Source of the DNA: Psychroflexus torquis ATCC 700755
GTDB lineage: Bacteria; Bacteroidota; Bacteroidia; Flavobacteriales; Flavobacteriaceae
NCBI RefSeq assembly: GCF_000153485.2
Contig: NC_018721.1
Coordinates: 1,488,001-1,552,000 of the forward strand
Direction: 5' to 3'
Length of the DNA stretch: 64,000 nt
The notes beneath the pieces are model-generated. The model saw nothing but the letters and a program-made list of their open reading frames with translations. It made no database searches and was not told the origin of the DNA. Made by a program: the position numbers and the translations under genes. This document shows positions 16,490 to 24,573 of this stretch, piece after piece (position 1 is the first letter of the stretch; every line of letters starts with the position of its first letter).

Positions 16490-17157
16490 GTTACCACACA
16501 TTTGAGAAAAATCGTAATCATATTGATATTAGTGAGTTTGTTTTATAATTGTAAAACTGACAATACTAAAGTGGAACAGAAAAATGCGGAATTTTATTAT
16601 CCACGAATTACGAATTTTGAGAAAGACTCGACTCTGACAAAAATTTATTTGGATTCTATCAAAGATTATGGCGAACTGATTAAAATAGCGGATAGAATTG
16701 CTTGCAATGGAAAACTACCTGTTCTGAAATTTAGTTCTGACAAAAACGACTTCAATCTTTTAGTTTTTAAAATGTGTTCAGAATCGAATATTATAGCAGA
16801 TTATTCAGGGAAAAATGTAATCTCAATCGAAAATAATACAGTAATCATAAATGACCAAATTGAAAAGCCTTTCGATAGTTTAAAAACTGTTTTACGAAAT
16901 CATATCCTAAATCCCCAAAAGCAATCTGACTATTCTCAAAATATAAACAAAGCTTTAATTTTCTATTATCAAGATAGTCTATTTGGAAAAGAAGAAATCA
17001 AAAAACAACTTATAAAAATAACAACTGAATTTAACGAGCTGAATCGGAAAAACGGCAATAGCCTTCCATTGAAAATTAAGTTAAGTGATTATCCATACAT
17101 CCGAATTGAAATGCCGATACCACCACCACCGAATGAAAAATAAAAAACGTGTGGTAA
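16490..17157 (+). other. Gene cassette 1, bounded by complementary arms
   Basis: It starts with GTTACCACAC (16490-16499) and ends with GTGTGGTAA (17149-17157) followed by TAAC. The arms are complementary over nine bases. The base after the arm is A at the start and G in the reverse complement of the end, the same mismatch as in the other cassettes. It carries one gene. IS91-like 3' ends adjoin it on the right and lie upstream on the left. Confidence 0.6.
16502..17143 (+). CDS. Hypothetical lipoprotein in cassette 1
   Basis: About 214 residues. The frame opens at 16469, but the first 11 codons are cassette boundary sequence. TTG at 16502 gives MRKIVIILILVSLFYNC, a lipoprotein signal with lipobox Cys, so TTG is the likelier start. 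The mature part is Lys/Asn/Asp-rich with no recognised domain. The C-terminus ends in a PIPPPPNEK proline run. The neighbouring cassette gene at 21069 also ends in a proline run (SPPPPSF). Outer-membrane or periplasmic location is predicted; function unknown. Confidence 0.65.
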   Translation: MRKIVIILILVSLFYNCKTDNTKVEQKNAEFYYPRITNFEKDSTLTKIYLDSIKDYGELIKIADRIACNGKLPVLKFSSDKNDFNLLVFKMCSESNIIADYSGKNVISIENNTVIINDQIEKPFDSLKTVLRNHILNPQKQSDYSQNINKALIFYYQDSLFGKEEIKKQLIKITTEFNELNRKNGNSLPLKIKLSDYPYIRIEMPIPPPPNEK

Positions 17158-17443
17158 TAACTAAGCATATGGCTTGCCGATAGGCCAAAGCTATATGATT
17201 TGTTGACTGATCCGGGATTGCTGGTAAGGGGGAATTCGATGAGTTGGCAGGAACCTTACAAGAGGAGAAGGTTGTTTTTAGAGTGCTTTGCATCCCTTTT
17301 TATTCAGTTGCTTATCTAAATAAGGTACTTTTTAGTGAGATCATGCTTTTTTTGTGTTAGAATCTGCTGTTTTTTATCATTTTCCTTCAGTTTAGGCACT
17401 AGTAAGTCAAGGCTCTTTTTAGAACTGTTTTTTAATTTTTGTA

Positions 17444-18576
17444 TTATAGTTTATCCTTTATAATTTTTTTGTGATCCTTTGGCGGCCCGCGACTGTCAAA
17501 AGTAAAAAGTGTGATCAAGGTTTGCTTTTTACAACTTGGACAACAGCGATGTAAGGACTTCTCTTGAGTGGCAAAGGTTAATATGTGTGCCAAGTTTTTA
17601 TCTCTTAATTGCAATTGTAGTAGCGGCAACTTCTCTTTTTTCCAACTGCTGCTCAAAAACCCATAATGCCTTATTCGAGTAAAGCCTTTGGAAAGAATAT
17701 GGAGTTGAAAACGCCTTATAAACTCTTTAGTGGAGAGTGTTAGTGTGGTTTTTTGCCCACCTTTTCTATAGTCTTTTAAACTAAATGTAATCCTCCTTTT
17801 TTCTTTATCAATCGACAAGATACGGTGATTACTTATCGCTATTTTATGGGTGTACCTACCTAAATATTCAATCACATGTTCTGGTTTTCCAAAAGGAGAT
17901 TTGGCATACACCACCCACTCTTTTTTGAACAACTTATCATATAAAGATTGGGGTAATTGGGGAAGTGCTTTTCGTAATTTGGACACAAAACGACCTCTAA
18001 ATTTATCACTCATCGCCTCTACTGAAAATAGAAAATCATCTTTTGCTGTTCCTTTTTCCAGAATCCTGCCTCACAAACACCTCCCCCTGGAACAATACAG
18101 TGCAAATGCGGGTGCAATTGCAAATTCTGACCCCAAGTATGTAGCACGGCAATCATCCCTAGTTTTGCACCTAGATGTTTGGGGTTGTGTCCAAAGGCAG
18201 ATAGGGTTTCCCAAGCGCTATCAAATAAGATCTTATAAAGCACTTTGGGATAAGGTATTGCCACAGAATTGAGATGGTCTGGGAGTGTAAAAACAACATG
18301 AAAATAAGGCACAGGAAGGAGTTCTTGCGTTCTTGCAGCAACCCACTCATGCTGCTTATGCCCTTGGCAAGTAGGACAATGCCTATTGCGACAGGAATTG
18401 AATTGCAAATGGAGCTTCTTGCAATTCATACACCAATCTAAATGTCCACCAAGAGCTTTAGTGCGGCATTTTCTTATCGCATGCAAAGCTCTTTCATTCC
18501 AACTGGTATGGGCTATTTCTTGTAGATGATCTACCTCTAGATTCAATACATCTGCTACTCTATGTTTGGGTTGCAT
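17444..18576 (-). pseudogene. IS91-family transposase, frameshifted
   Basis: Frame 1 (18576-18019) has the N-terminal zinc-binding domain (CMNCKKL...CRNRHCPTCQGH) and the HUH region HPHLHCIVPGGG. Frame 2 (18013-17444) carries FRGRFVSKLRKALPQ, VIEYLGRYTHKIAISNHR and the Y-containing catalytic region. They join if the frame is changed near 18050: the alternative reading AKDDFLFSVEAMSDKF continues the family sequence. One indel therefore inactivates an otherwise complete transposase. Confidence 0.78.
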
Positions 18577-19488
18577 TAGTTTGTAAACAAGGTATCCAGG
18601 GGACTGAATTTAACTGAACTTCCAGAATTGGACACTTGCAAATACACAATGGTAGTTTCTATATGAGCGTGCCCCAAAAGCTCTTTTAAACACATAATAT
18701 TGAGCCCATCTTCAAGCAAATGGGTGGCGTAGGAATGTCTAAGAGTGTGGGCTGTGAACTTCTTTTGTGTGTTTACCTTAGGACGACATTCTTTAATAAC
18801 CCATTGGAGAGCTCTTGTAGTGATCGGTCCTGGCAGACAATCTGTGGTTTTCTGACTGTTGAAAACATGTTTTACAGGATTTTCTGTTTTAAAATATTTT
18901 TGTAAGCCTCTAATTAAATGAGCACTCAAAGGAACGTAGCGGTCTATTTTTCCTTTCTGTTTTTTTACAAATACCGTTTTACGCTCAAAGTCAATATCAG
19001 CCTGCAACAAATTACAAAGCTCGTAGCTACGCAATCCGCAGCCGTAAAGCATAGCTAACATCAATTGATGTTTTAGGTATTTAGGAGCCTTTAATAACTC
19101 GCGAACTTCCTTTTTGTTGAGCACAATGGGAAGATCATTCTGCCTTTTTATTTGCGGAAGCTGGATGCGCTTTTTATCCATTCCCATCACCTTGTAAGCA
19201 GATCGAAGACCATAGATGGTGTGTTTAAAAAAGCTTTCGGAAGGCGTGTTGTGTAGGTTCTGGCAGTGGAATAAGTAGTCGTTGATCTCTTCTTCACTAA
19301 GGTGGACAGGACTGCATTTATAGTAAATAGCCAAGTGAGCAAGGCAGCGCAAGTAATTGTTTAAGGTGCTTTTTGCTTTACCATTGATGGCAAAGCTTTT
19401 TTCTAAAGTAAGGGCAAGTTCTTTAAAGTCGGGAACTTGGTCTAAGGCCGTTTCTAAAATCGTTTTGACTTTTTTTTAAATACATCAT
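18576..19488 (-). pseudogene. Tyrosine recombinase associated with the IS91-like element
   Basis: The C-terminal catalytic domain is complete: Arg in CGLRSYELCNL, HTLRHSYATHLL, LLGHAHIETTIVYL. The open frame upstream of 19352 continues without a stop through ILETALDQVPDFKELALTLE to a run of eight A on the minus strand (19470-19477). An ATG in another frame (MMYLKKK) precedes that run. One more A would give a protein of about 303 residues, the normal length. As read, the gene lacks a proper start. It overlaps the transposase start, suggesting a joint operon. Confidence 0.6.
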
Positions 19489-19573
19489 TATAGGTTTTTT
19501 GTGAATCCATCAAGATAATGTATTTTTAGCTTGACTCTAGAAGCTTCCGAGGTACGAGGATTAGTTCAACACG

Positions 19574-19700
19574 GTGTATAATTAATTGCTTTGACCAGTG
19601 CTTATTTGGAAAATTCCTTCGGAATTTTCTCTAGTCCGTATTTGTTTATTAATTTAGTTGCTTAACCACGCAACTAACCATACACATCACGTTGTAAGTA
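19574..19700 (+). repeat. attC-like palindrome between cassettes (site 1)
   Basis: The left core GTGTATAATTAATTGC (19574-19589) pairs with GCAACTAACCATACAC (19670-19685). All three mismatches are A opposite C. The right side ends in CACGTTGTAAGTA, the first arm of the next cassette. Between the cores is a smaller hairpin, AAAATTCCTTCGGAATTTT. Confidence 0.65.
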
Positions 19701-20123
19701 ATTGGGGAAAATCCTCAAACTGAATAAATTTATAGTGGAATAATCTTAAATTTCTCTATTTTTAATTTCGAAAAAAATGAAAACTATGGAACACTCTTTC
19801 GCTAATTGGAATTTTATCAAAACGCAAAATTTACAAAGTTTGCGGAATTGAGCAACTTTCGGAATTAAGCAAGTTTGAGGAATTAAGCAAATTTTCAGGA
19901 TTGAGCTACGTCCGAAATTGAGCAAGTTTGCGGAATTTTTACTTATTTAAAAAATATCTAAATTTCGGGATTGAGCAAAAGAAGGAATTTAAAAGATTGC
20001 GGAATTTTCACTTTTTTGGAAAACAGAAACCAAACAAAAATTGCGGAATTAAACATAAGACGGAATTAAAAAAGTTAGAAAAATTAATGAAAATGTGATA
20101 ATAAATAAACAACTACTTACAAC
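19691..20123 (+). other. Cassette 2: non-coding cassette with GGAATTRAGCAA repeats
   Basis: It starts GTTGTAAGTA (19691-19700) and ends TACTTACAAC (20114-20123), perfectly complementary over 10 bases. No frame of useful length is present. Between about 19838 and 20075 the motif GGAATTRAGCAA (often preceded by GC or TC) and partial versions of it recur about nine times at irregular 15-40 base spacing, all on one strand. A structural RNA, a protein-binding array or an exhausted gene are possible. Confidence 0.55.
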
Positions 20124-20249
20124 ACCGTGCATAATTTATTGCTGTATTGTTTTTCTTGCGAAAATCCTCGGAATCGTCAAAGTCTGTGTATTTTAATTAA
20201 TTTTTTGCTAAATTTACGCAACAAATCATGCACAAACCCGTTGGCGTTA
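20114..20249 (+). repeat. attC-like palindrome between cassettes (site 2)
   Basis: The left core GTGCATAATTTATTGC (20127-20142) pairs with GCAACAAATCATGCAC (20218-20233), 14 of 16, both mismatches A opposite C. The left outer arm belongs to cassette 2 (TACTTACAAC) and the right outer arm to cassette 3 (GTTGGCGTTA). The outer arms therefore do not match each other but match the far ends of their own cassettes. Confidence 0.7.
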
Positions 20250-20277
20250 ATTAAAAAAAAGCGAACCATTTAATACA

Positions 20278-20370
20278 ATGATTTCAAAACTGAAAATTTC
20301 AGAAATTAGAGACAGATTGGAAACCATTACAGAGTATGGCAATCAAAGATTAAAGGAATCCTATTTCTAA
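20278..20370 (+). CDS. Short ORF of 30 codons at the head of cassette 3
   Basis: ATG at 20278 gives a 30-residue charged peptide (MISKLKISEIRDRLETITEY...) ending at TAA 20370, 63 bases before the membrane-protein gene. It could be a leader peptide or a fragment. No relative is recognised. Confidence 0.25.
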   Translation: MISKLKISEIRDRLETITEYGNQRLKESYF

Positions 20371-20433
20371 ATTGACTTTTTTCAGAAAGAACAGAATTGA
20401 AGTTTTGTAAACTTTTAGAAAAACCCGAATAAA

Positions 20434-20838
20434 ATGAAAAGACACATAGTGACTTTCTTAATTATAGCCCTGATAAAAAGTGGACTGCTTTTTTTGATAA
20501 TCCTTCTTGGCGAGTGGATTCCTTCGGCTTTTGGCATATTGAGATTTATTGTGTTTTTCATATTTATTTGGCTCATTGATTTAATAGTACTGAAAAAGAA
20601 ACTAATAGAATTCATAAATCCCAATTGGATTAAATATACGTTGTATCTATTTGGAACCTATTCGATGGTTATTTTTATTACTGGGCCAATGTTTCTGTTA
20701 TACAATTTGATTTTAAATATTCAACCTGATTCGGAAACCAAAACACCAACTGTTGCTATAATTGGTTTTCTTATTATTGGATTAATAATTTCTACAATTA
20801 ACTCAGTATTGATTTTGAATAGGGAGAAGAATAACTAA
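20434..20838 (+). CDS. Small four-helix membrane protein in cassette 3
   Basis: A 134-residue protein with hydrophobic segments at about 5-27, 31-52, 68-93 and 105-127, short charged loops and a Lys/Asn tail. No domain is recognised. The stop codon TAA (20836-20838) is itself part of the cassette's terminal arm TAACGCCAAC, which leaves no 3' untranslated spacer. This is typical of compact single-gene cassettes. Confidence 0.6.
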   Translation: MKRHIVTFLIIALIKSGLLFLIILLGEWIPSAFGILRFIVFFIFIWLIDLIVLKKKLIEFINPNWIKYTLYLFGTYSMVIFITGPMFLLYNLILNIQPDSETKTPTVAIIGFLIIGLIISTINSVLILNREKNN

Positions 20839-20973
20839 CGCCAACAAAAAATATAGTGCATTTGGCAGATAGTGCTAAAGATGAAGATGGTAGCAATAAA
20901 TAAACATAATAGTAAATTGAAAAACTGGAGCATTGAAATGCCAAACGCACCATACACAATTCCGTTGTATGCA
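20836..20973 (+). repeat. attC-like palindrome between cassettes (site 3)
   Basis: The left core GTGCATTTGGCA (20856-20867) pairs with TGCCAAACGCAC (20939-20950), 11 of 12, the mismatch again A opposite C. The left outer arm TAACGCCAAC closes cassette 3; the right outer arm GTTGTATGCA (20964-20973) opens cassette 4. The core sequence differs from sites 1 and 2, but the layout and spacing are the same. Confidence 0.65.
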
Positions 20974-21068
20974 ATGCAAAAAAATCAACGTTGTGAATTT
21001 GAACAGAGGTATTTTAATTAAAACGGAGTAAGCCGAAAACCGATTAAAGTAGGCATCAAAATAATATT

Positions 21069-21590
21069 ATGATTAAAATATTTTCATTTAGACCAATCGT
21101 ATTAATTGGATTATTATTAATTGTTGGCTGTTCAAATGTTGAAAAATCAAAATCTTCAATATCCGATAACAAAGATTCAGAATCCGTAAAGAACGAACTC
21201 GATACTGCATTTAAAAAAATGTGGAAGAATGTAACTCTAAAAAATGCAACTGAATATTTCAAAACTGATGTTTCCGACAATTTCTTTACTATAAATGCAG
21301 ATGGAATTGTTCAAAATAAGTCGGAATTACTCGCTGATACAAAACGACTTGAAATGCTTGAAATTTTGAGTTTTGAATTTTTCGACCAACAAATTAAAGT
21401 TTATGACAATGTTGGAATTATCAATGGAAGAATAAAAGCCTTTTCAGAGGGAACATATGTTGGCGAGATTTTTTATACAGCAATATTTGTAAAACAAAAA
21501 GACATTTGGAAATATGAAAACTGGCAAGGAACTTGGACAAAAGACTCACCACCACCACCATCTTTTATTTCGGAAAATGAATTAGAATAA
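21069..21590 (+). CDS. NTF2-like (DUF4440/SnoaL-type) lipoprotein in cassette 4
   Basis: A 173-residue protein with a lipoprotein signal (LIGLLLIVGC, Cys21). The mature domain reads DTAFKKMWKNVTLKNATEYF, then IVQNKSELLADTKR, then YVGEIFYTAIFVKQKDIWKY. This is the alternating helix/sheet pattern of DUF4440 NTF2-like proteins, which bind small ligands or act as cone-shaped enzymes. The C-terminus is DSPPPPSFISENELE. Cassette 4 runs from GTTGTATGCA (20964) to TGCATACAAC (21611-21620). Confidence 0.7.
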   Translation: MIKIFSFRPIVLIGLLLIVGCSNVEKSKSSISDNKDSESVKNELDTAFKKMWKNVTLKNATEYFKTDVSDNFFTINADGIVQNKSELLADTKRLEMLEILSFEFFDQQIKVYDNVGIINGRIKAFSEGTYVGEIFYTAIFVKQKDIWKYENWQGTWTKDSPPPPSFISENELE

Positions 21591-21610
21591 ATTAACGGAA
21601 TGAAAAGCAC

Positions 21611-21650
21611 TGCATACAACAAAGTACTGTGGCTAAAAACAAGTAAAAAC
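21611..21650 (+). repeat. Left half of an attC-like palindrome, cut by IS110
   Basis: TGCATACAAC (21611-21620) closes cassette 4 and is followed by AAAGTACTGTGGC. The matching right half does not follow; the IS110 transposase gene begins at 21651 instead. A separate complete palindrome lies beyond the element at 22840. Confidence 0.45.
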
Positions 21651-22622
21651 TCATTTATTTCTCACTAAAGTACTTTTATATTCTTTATCATATATCAACC
21701 CTGATTTAGCAATAGCAAAGGCCTGTTTTAACAGCTTATTGCACACCGCAATAAGTGCTAATTTCTTACTCTTTCCTTTGGCCACTATTCGCTCGTAAAG
21801 ATCTCTGCAAGCCTTGTTATATTTACAAGCATTAAAACTGCACATAAATAATAAATTACGAAGTTTTTGATTGCCAATTTTACTTATTCGAGGGCGTCCT
21901 TTTACACTACTACCACTTTGCCTAATCACCGGTGTTAGACCAGCATAACTGCATAGTTCTGCTGCACTTGTAAACCGATCAAAACCACCTGTTAAAACCA
22001 CTAACATAATTGATGTTTTAGGCCCAATGCCTGGAATAGTTTTTAAACGAGTTAATAGGTCTTGATGTGATTGTTTTACCAAAACCAACAACTTATCTTC
22101 TAAGGTTTTCATCTCTTTTGTAAGCTGTTTTAAACTCCGTTTTAAGGACCTTACAACTGCTTTACTTGGCTCTCCCAAAACAGCTTCTCCATGTAATTTG
22201 TTTTTTAACATGGTGCTCTGCTTTGTATATACAGAGAGAGCTCTGGTGATTTGAAGGCATTCCATCTCATCTTTAGTGTTACCCTTCCACAGTTTTAAAT
22301 CTACCTTCTGAGCATACTCACAAATAAGTTTTGAATCACTCTTATCTGTCTTGATTTTTGACAACTTCATCTGGATAAAACGTTTTACAGCTAATGGGTT
22401 TTCTACAGATACTTTTATACCAGATTCAAGTAAAAAATAAGCCAGTTGGTAGTGGTAATAACCGGTGGCTTCCATCACACAGTGACTCTGTTGATTTAAG
22501 AGTTTTACAAACTTTTTAAAGCCAGAAGAATTGTTTTTAAACTGATGATAATTACCATTGGAATCCGTGATGTCGAAAACTAAATGGCTAATGTCAATTC
22601 CAAAATATTTAATATCTTTAAT
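21651..22622 (-). CDS. IS110-family transposase (DEDD)
   Basis: About 323 residues from the ATG at 22622, where MIKDIKYFGIDIS is the usual N-terminus; a further in-frame ATG lies at 22652. The N-terminal RuvC-like DEDD domain starts FGIDIS and continues with VMEATGYYHYQLAY and KTDKSDSKLICEYA. The C-terminal IS116/IS110/IS902 domain has IPGIGPKTSIMLV and the serine-containing SYAGLTPVIRQSGSS. The enzyme recombines donor and target under guidance of an element-encoded RNA. The ORF appears intact, while three relatives in this window survive only as C-terminal remnants. Confidence 0.88.
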   Translation of the reverse strand: MKDIKYFGIDISHLVFDITDSNGNYHQFKNNSSGFKKFVKLLNQQSHCVMEATGYYHYQLAYFLLESGIKVSVENPLAVKRFIQMKLSKIKTDKSDSKLICEYAQKVDLKLWKGNTKDEMECLQITRALSVYTKQSTMLKNKLHGEAVLGEPSKAVVRSLKRSLKQLTKEMKTLEDKLLVLVKQSHQDLLTRLKTIPGIGPKTSIMLVVLTGGFDRFTSAAELCSYAGLTPVIRQSGSSVKGRPRISKIGNQKLRNLLFMCSFNACKYNKACRDLYERIVAKGKSKKLALIAVCNKLLKQAFAIAKSGLIYDKEYKSTLVRNK

Positions 22623-22800
22623 CATAACAAAATGTTTTTTTTGAAAGTACATACTACGCGAGTTTCAACGACTTAAAATCGAGGTCTAAAGCCTCATACA
22701 ACTGTTCGAAATCTGTGTAGAAAAGAGAGGGGATTTTCAATGTTGACGAAATCATAGTCTCTGCGTATATAATAACCTTATTCCTCTCTTTGGTGCTTTC
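22623..22800 (-). other. IS110 upstream non-coding end: candidate guide-RNA region, with a 33-codon ORF
   Basis: About 180 bases upstream of the IS110 transposase have no long gene. Members of the IS110 group are known to transcribe a bridge RNA from this end. A small minus-strand ORF at 22755-22654 (MISSTLKIPSLFYTDFEQLY...) lies inside. The segment GAGGAATAAGG...TATACGCAGAGAC (minus strand, about 22758-22789) recurs on the plus strand at 30838-30869. Neither the element boundary nor an RNA fold could be fixed by eye. Confidence 0.3.
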
Positions 22801-22839
22801 TGATTTATATCTAAATTTAATGAATTGTAAACTTAAGCC

Positions 22840-22946
22840 GTATATAATTTATTGCTTGCTTCTGGCTTACTTACGAAAGTCCTCGCGGACTTTCTTGGTC
22901 GGTAATTATTTACTAAATTAGTTCCTTAAAACACGCAACAAACCAT
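22840..22946 (+). repeat. attC-like palindrome (site 4)
   Basis: The left core ATAATTTATTGC (22844-22855) pairs with GCAACAAACCAT (22935-22946), 9 of 12, with all three mismatches A opposite C. An inner hairpin GAAAGTCC...GGACTTTC lies between. It is the same family as the palindromes at 343, 19574 and 20127. Flanking cassette arms are not identifiable because IS110 and the group II intron lie on either side. Confidence 0.55.
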
Positions 22947-23154
22947 AGTGTGCCAAGAATCAACCATGGCAATAAATAAAATGGTTGAATGCTGTGTATA
23001 GTGTCTGGTCGGAAATACAGCAAAATTAAAAATGTTTCTTTTTGCGATTTTCATCTTAAATTTTAATCGCCTGATGCTAATGCATCACCTCATAAAATAA
23101 AAAACAAATCTCATCAAAAATAATTCATTTTATAAAATCTGTCTATTTCCAACC

Positions 23155-23990
23155 AGTCACTAGTTAAGATGATGGTAAGTCCATCAGAGTCGTTGTATAG
23201 GCGATGGCTCTAAACCCCCTAAAGGTGTTGTTGTAAAGAGCTCCGAAGCCTCGGGGGTGCTGAGCGTTTAGGAGAATCCAATCCACGAGGTTGGCAAGGT
23301 GTGAGTAATGGAGTTGAACCCTTCGTCAAGCTCAGGATAAACTTCAGTAAACCACTGACGAGGTGTCCCCGAAAAAACGGGGCAGGCTGAGAAGTAGGAA
23401 CCTCCAGTCAAAAGCTACAGGGCGGAGCGTTAAGAAAATGTCCTGAGGACATTTTTAGTGAACGAGCGATCAGGCGCGAGGGGCGATACGGAGTGAAAGG
23501 TAATGTTAGCAACAACATTAATTACAGAGATAACCTATTTATTTTCTGTAAGGCTGGCGTCATTCAGGTGGCAAGAACTTTACTTGGGCTTAATTATGGA
23601 ACTTGGGAATCTGCTTATCGATGATATACTTGTGTAAGGCTACCGCATTAGGATTCGCTACAAGACAAAGGGAAATATTCAATCGAAACAATCGAGAGAT
23701 AGTCCCGATAGCAATCGGAAGAAGTTATAAGCAGAGGCGGACTCATTCGTAGTAGTGTTGATCCCGAAACTTCGGGAGTGTAATGAAACTGGAGCAAAGG
23801 GATGGGCTAATTTTAATTTACAATTTGCCAACTTGAAAAAGGATGAGCTTATATTTGTATACTAAATTAGAAGAGCCCCCGACAAAAACGGGGTAGGCTG
23901 TGTGAGGGGAGACTTTCAAAGCCTGTCCCGTGTTTTCGGGACACGATTCTGTGAGAGGCTTGGGGTGAAATTCCCCTTGTCTACTCGACT
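23155..23990 (+). ncRNA. Group II intron, ORF-less and damaged
   Basis: The sequence follows the ribozyme core of a bacterial group II intron. Domain I blocks include GATGGTAAGTCCATC, GCTGAGCGTTTAGGAG and GGTTGGCAAGGTGTGAG. ACTCATTCGTAGTAGTG and TGAAACTGGAGCAAAGGGAT stand where domain IV normally begins. GTGTGAGGGGAGACTTTC, TTCTGTGAGAGGCTTGGGG and CCCCTTGTCTACTCGAC form the 3' end. No reverse transcriptase frame is present. Domain V is split by two GC-rich hairpins (about 23876-23898 and 23921-23946), so splicing is unlikely. The 5' boundary is approximate. It ends nine bases before the arm of cassette 5. Confidence 0.72.
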
Positions 23991-24010
23991 ACAACAACGT
24001 TGGTGGGCAT

Positions 24011-24559
24011 ATGAAACGACACGTATATGACAGGGAAAAAAATATGATAATATCACAAGAAGATAAAGATGAGAGTGTAAAAATTATTCAATTAATTAAG
24101 AAGGTTGATAATATTGACGAAGTTTATGTTAACTCAGAAAGTGAAATAATATCTCAAAAACAACCTTTTTTAATTTCATTACTGTTGGGTTATAGATTTG
24201 ACTTAAAAGAAAATGAATTAGAAGAAATAATGAAAATTATTTTTATCATTTGGGAGTATTTTAAGAGCTTTGAACAAATTCTTAAAATTAAGGTCTCTGA
24301 AAAACAGTTTGAGAAAATTCAACAACGAAATATTAATATGCTTAAATATTTTGAGGGAGAAAATGGACAAAATTCACAATACAACCTTGTTGAATCTGAT
24401 TTAAGACATTTACATTCAAAAGCACTTTTGACTGGAATATTTTTTCAATTCAATCACAAAAAATCACTTGTTGAGATGAATAATGAAGAGAAAGGGATTA
24501 TACTAATTGGCATGAAAAGTTTAATAGAATGTTTTGATGAAATTAATGCAAAAAATTAG
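24011..24559 (+). CDS. Hypothetical protein in cassette 5
   Basis: Up to 182 residues from ATG 24011, which lies two bases past the cassette arm. ATG 24044 is an alternative start (MIISQEDKDESVKI). It is helical and rich in Lys, Glu and Ile, with no signal peptide and no recognised domain. The C-terminus has FNHKKSLVEMNNEEKGI. The DUF6155 gene follows after 14 bases in the same direction, and the two may be co-transcribed. Confidence 0.55.
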   Translation: MKRHVYDREKNMIISQEDKDESVKIIQLIKKVDNIDEVYVNSESEIISQKQPFLISLLLGYRFDLKENELEEIMKIIFIIWEYFKSFEQILKIKVSEKQFEKIQQRNINMLKYFEGENGQNSQYNLVESDLRHLHSKALLTGIFFQFNHKKSLVEMNNEEKGIILIGMKSLIECFDEINAKN

Positions 24560-24573
24560 AATAATATTATGGA

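Larger units (their letters stand above)
17156..19488 (-). mobile_element. IS91-like element with tyrosine recombinase gene
   Basis: A minus-strand unit: tyrosine recombinase, then an IS91-type HUH transposase, then a 3' non-coding end that is duplicated at 15351-15975. The left boundary AATAACTAAGC is defined by comparing the two copies. The right boundary is uncertain, between 19488 and the palindrome at 19560. IS91 elements move by rolling-circle replication and can carry neighbouring DNA along. Confidence 0.65.

Noticed and set aside
18576..19352. Integron integrase for the cassette chain
   Set aside because: It is a tyrosine recombinase, but it is fused in context to an IS91-type transposase and I cannot see the extra integron-specific helix between the conserved boxes. 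It is kept only as a candidate partner.
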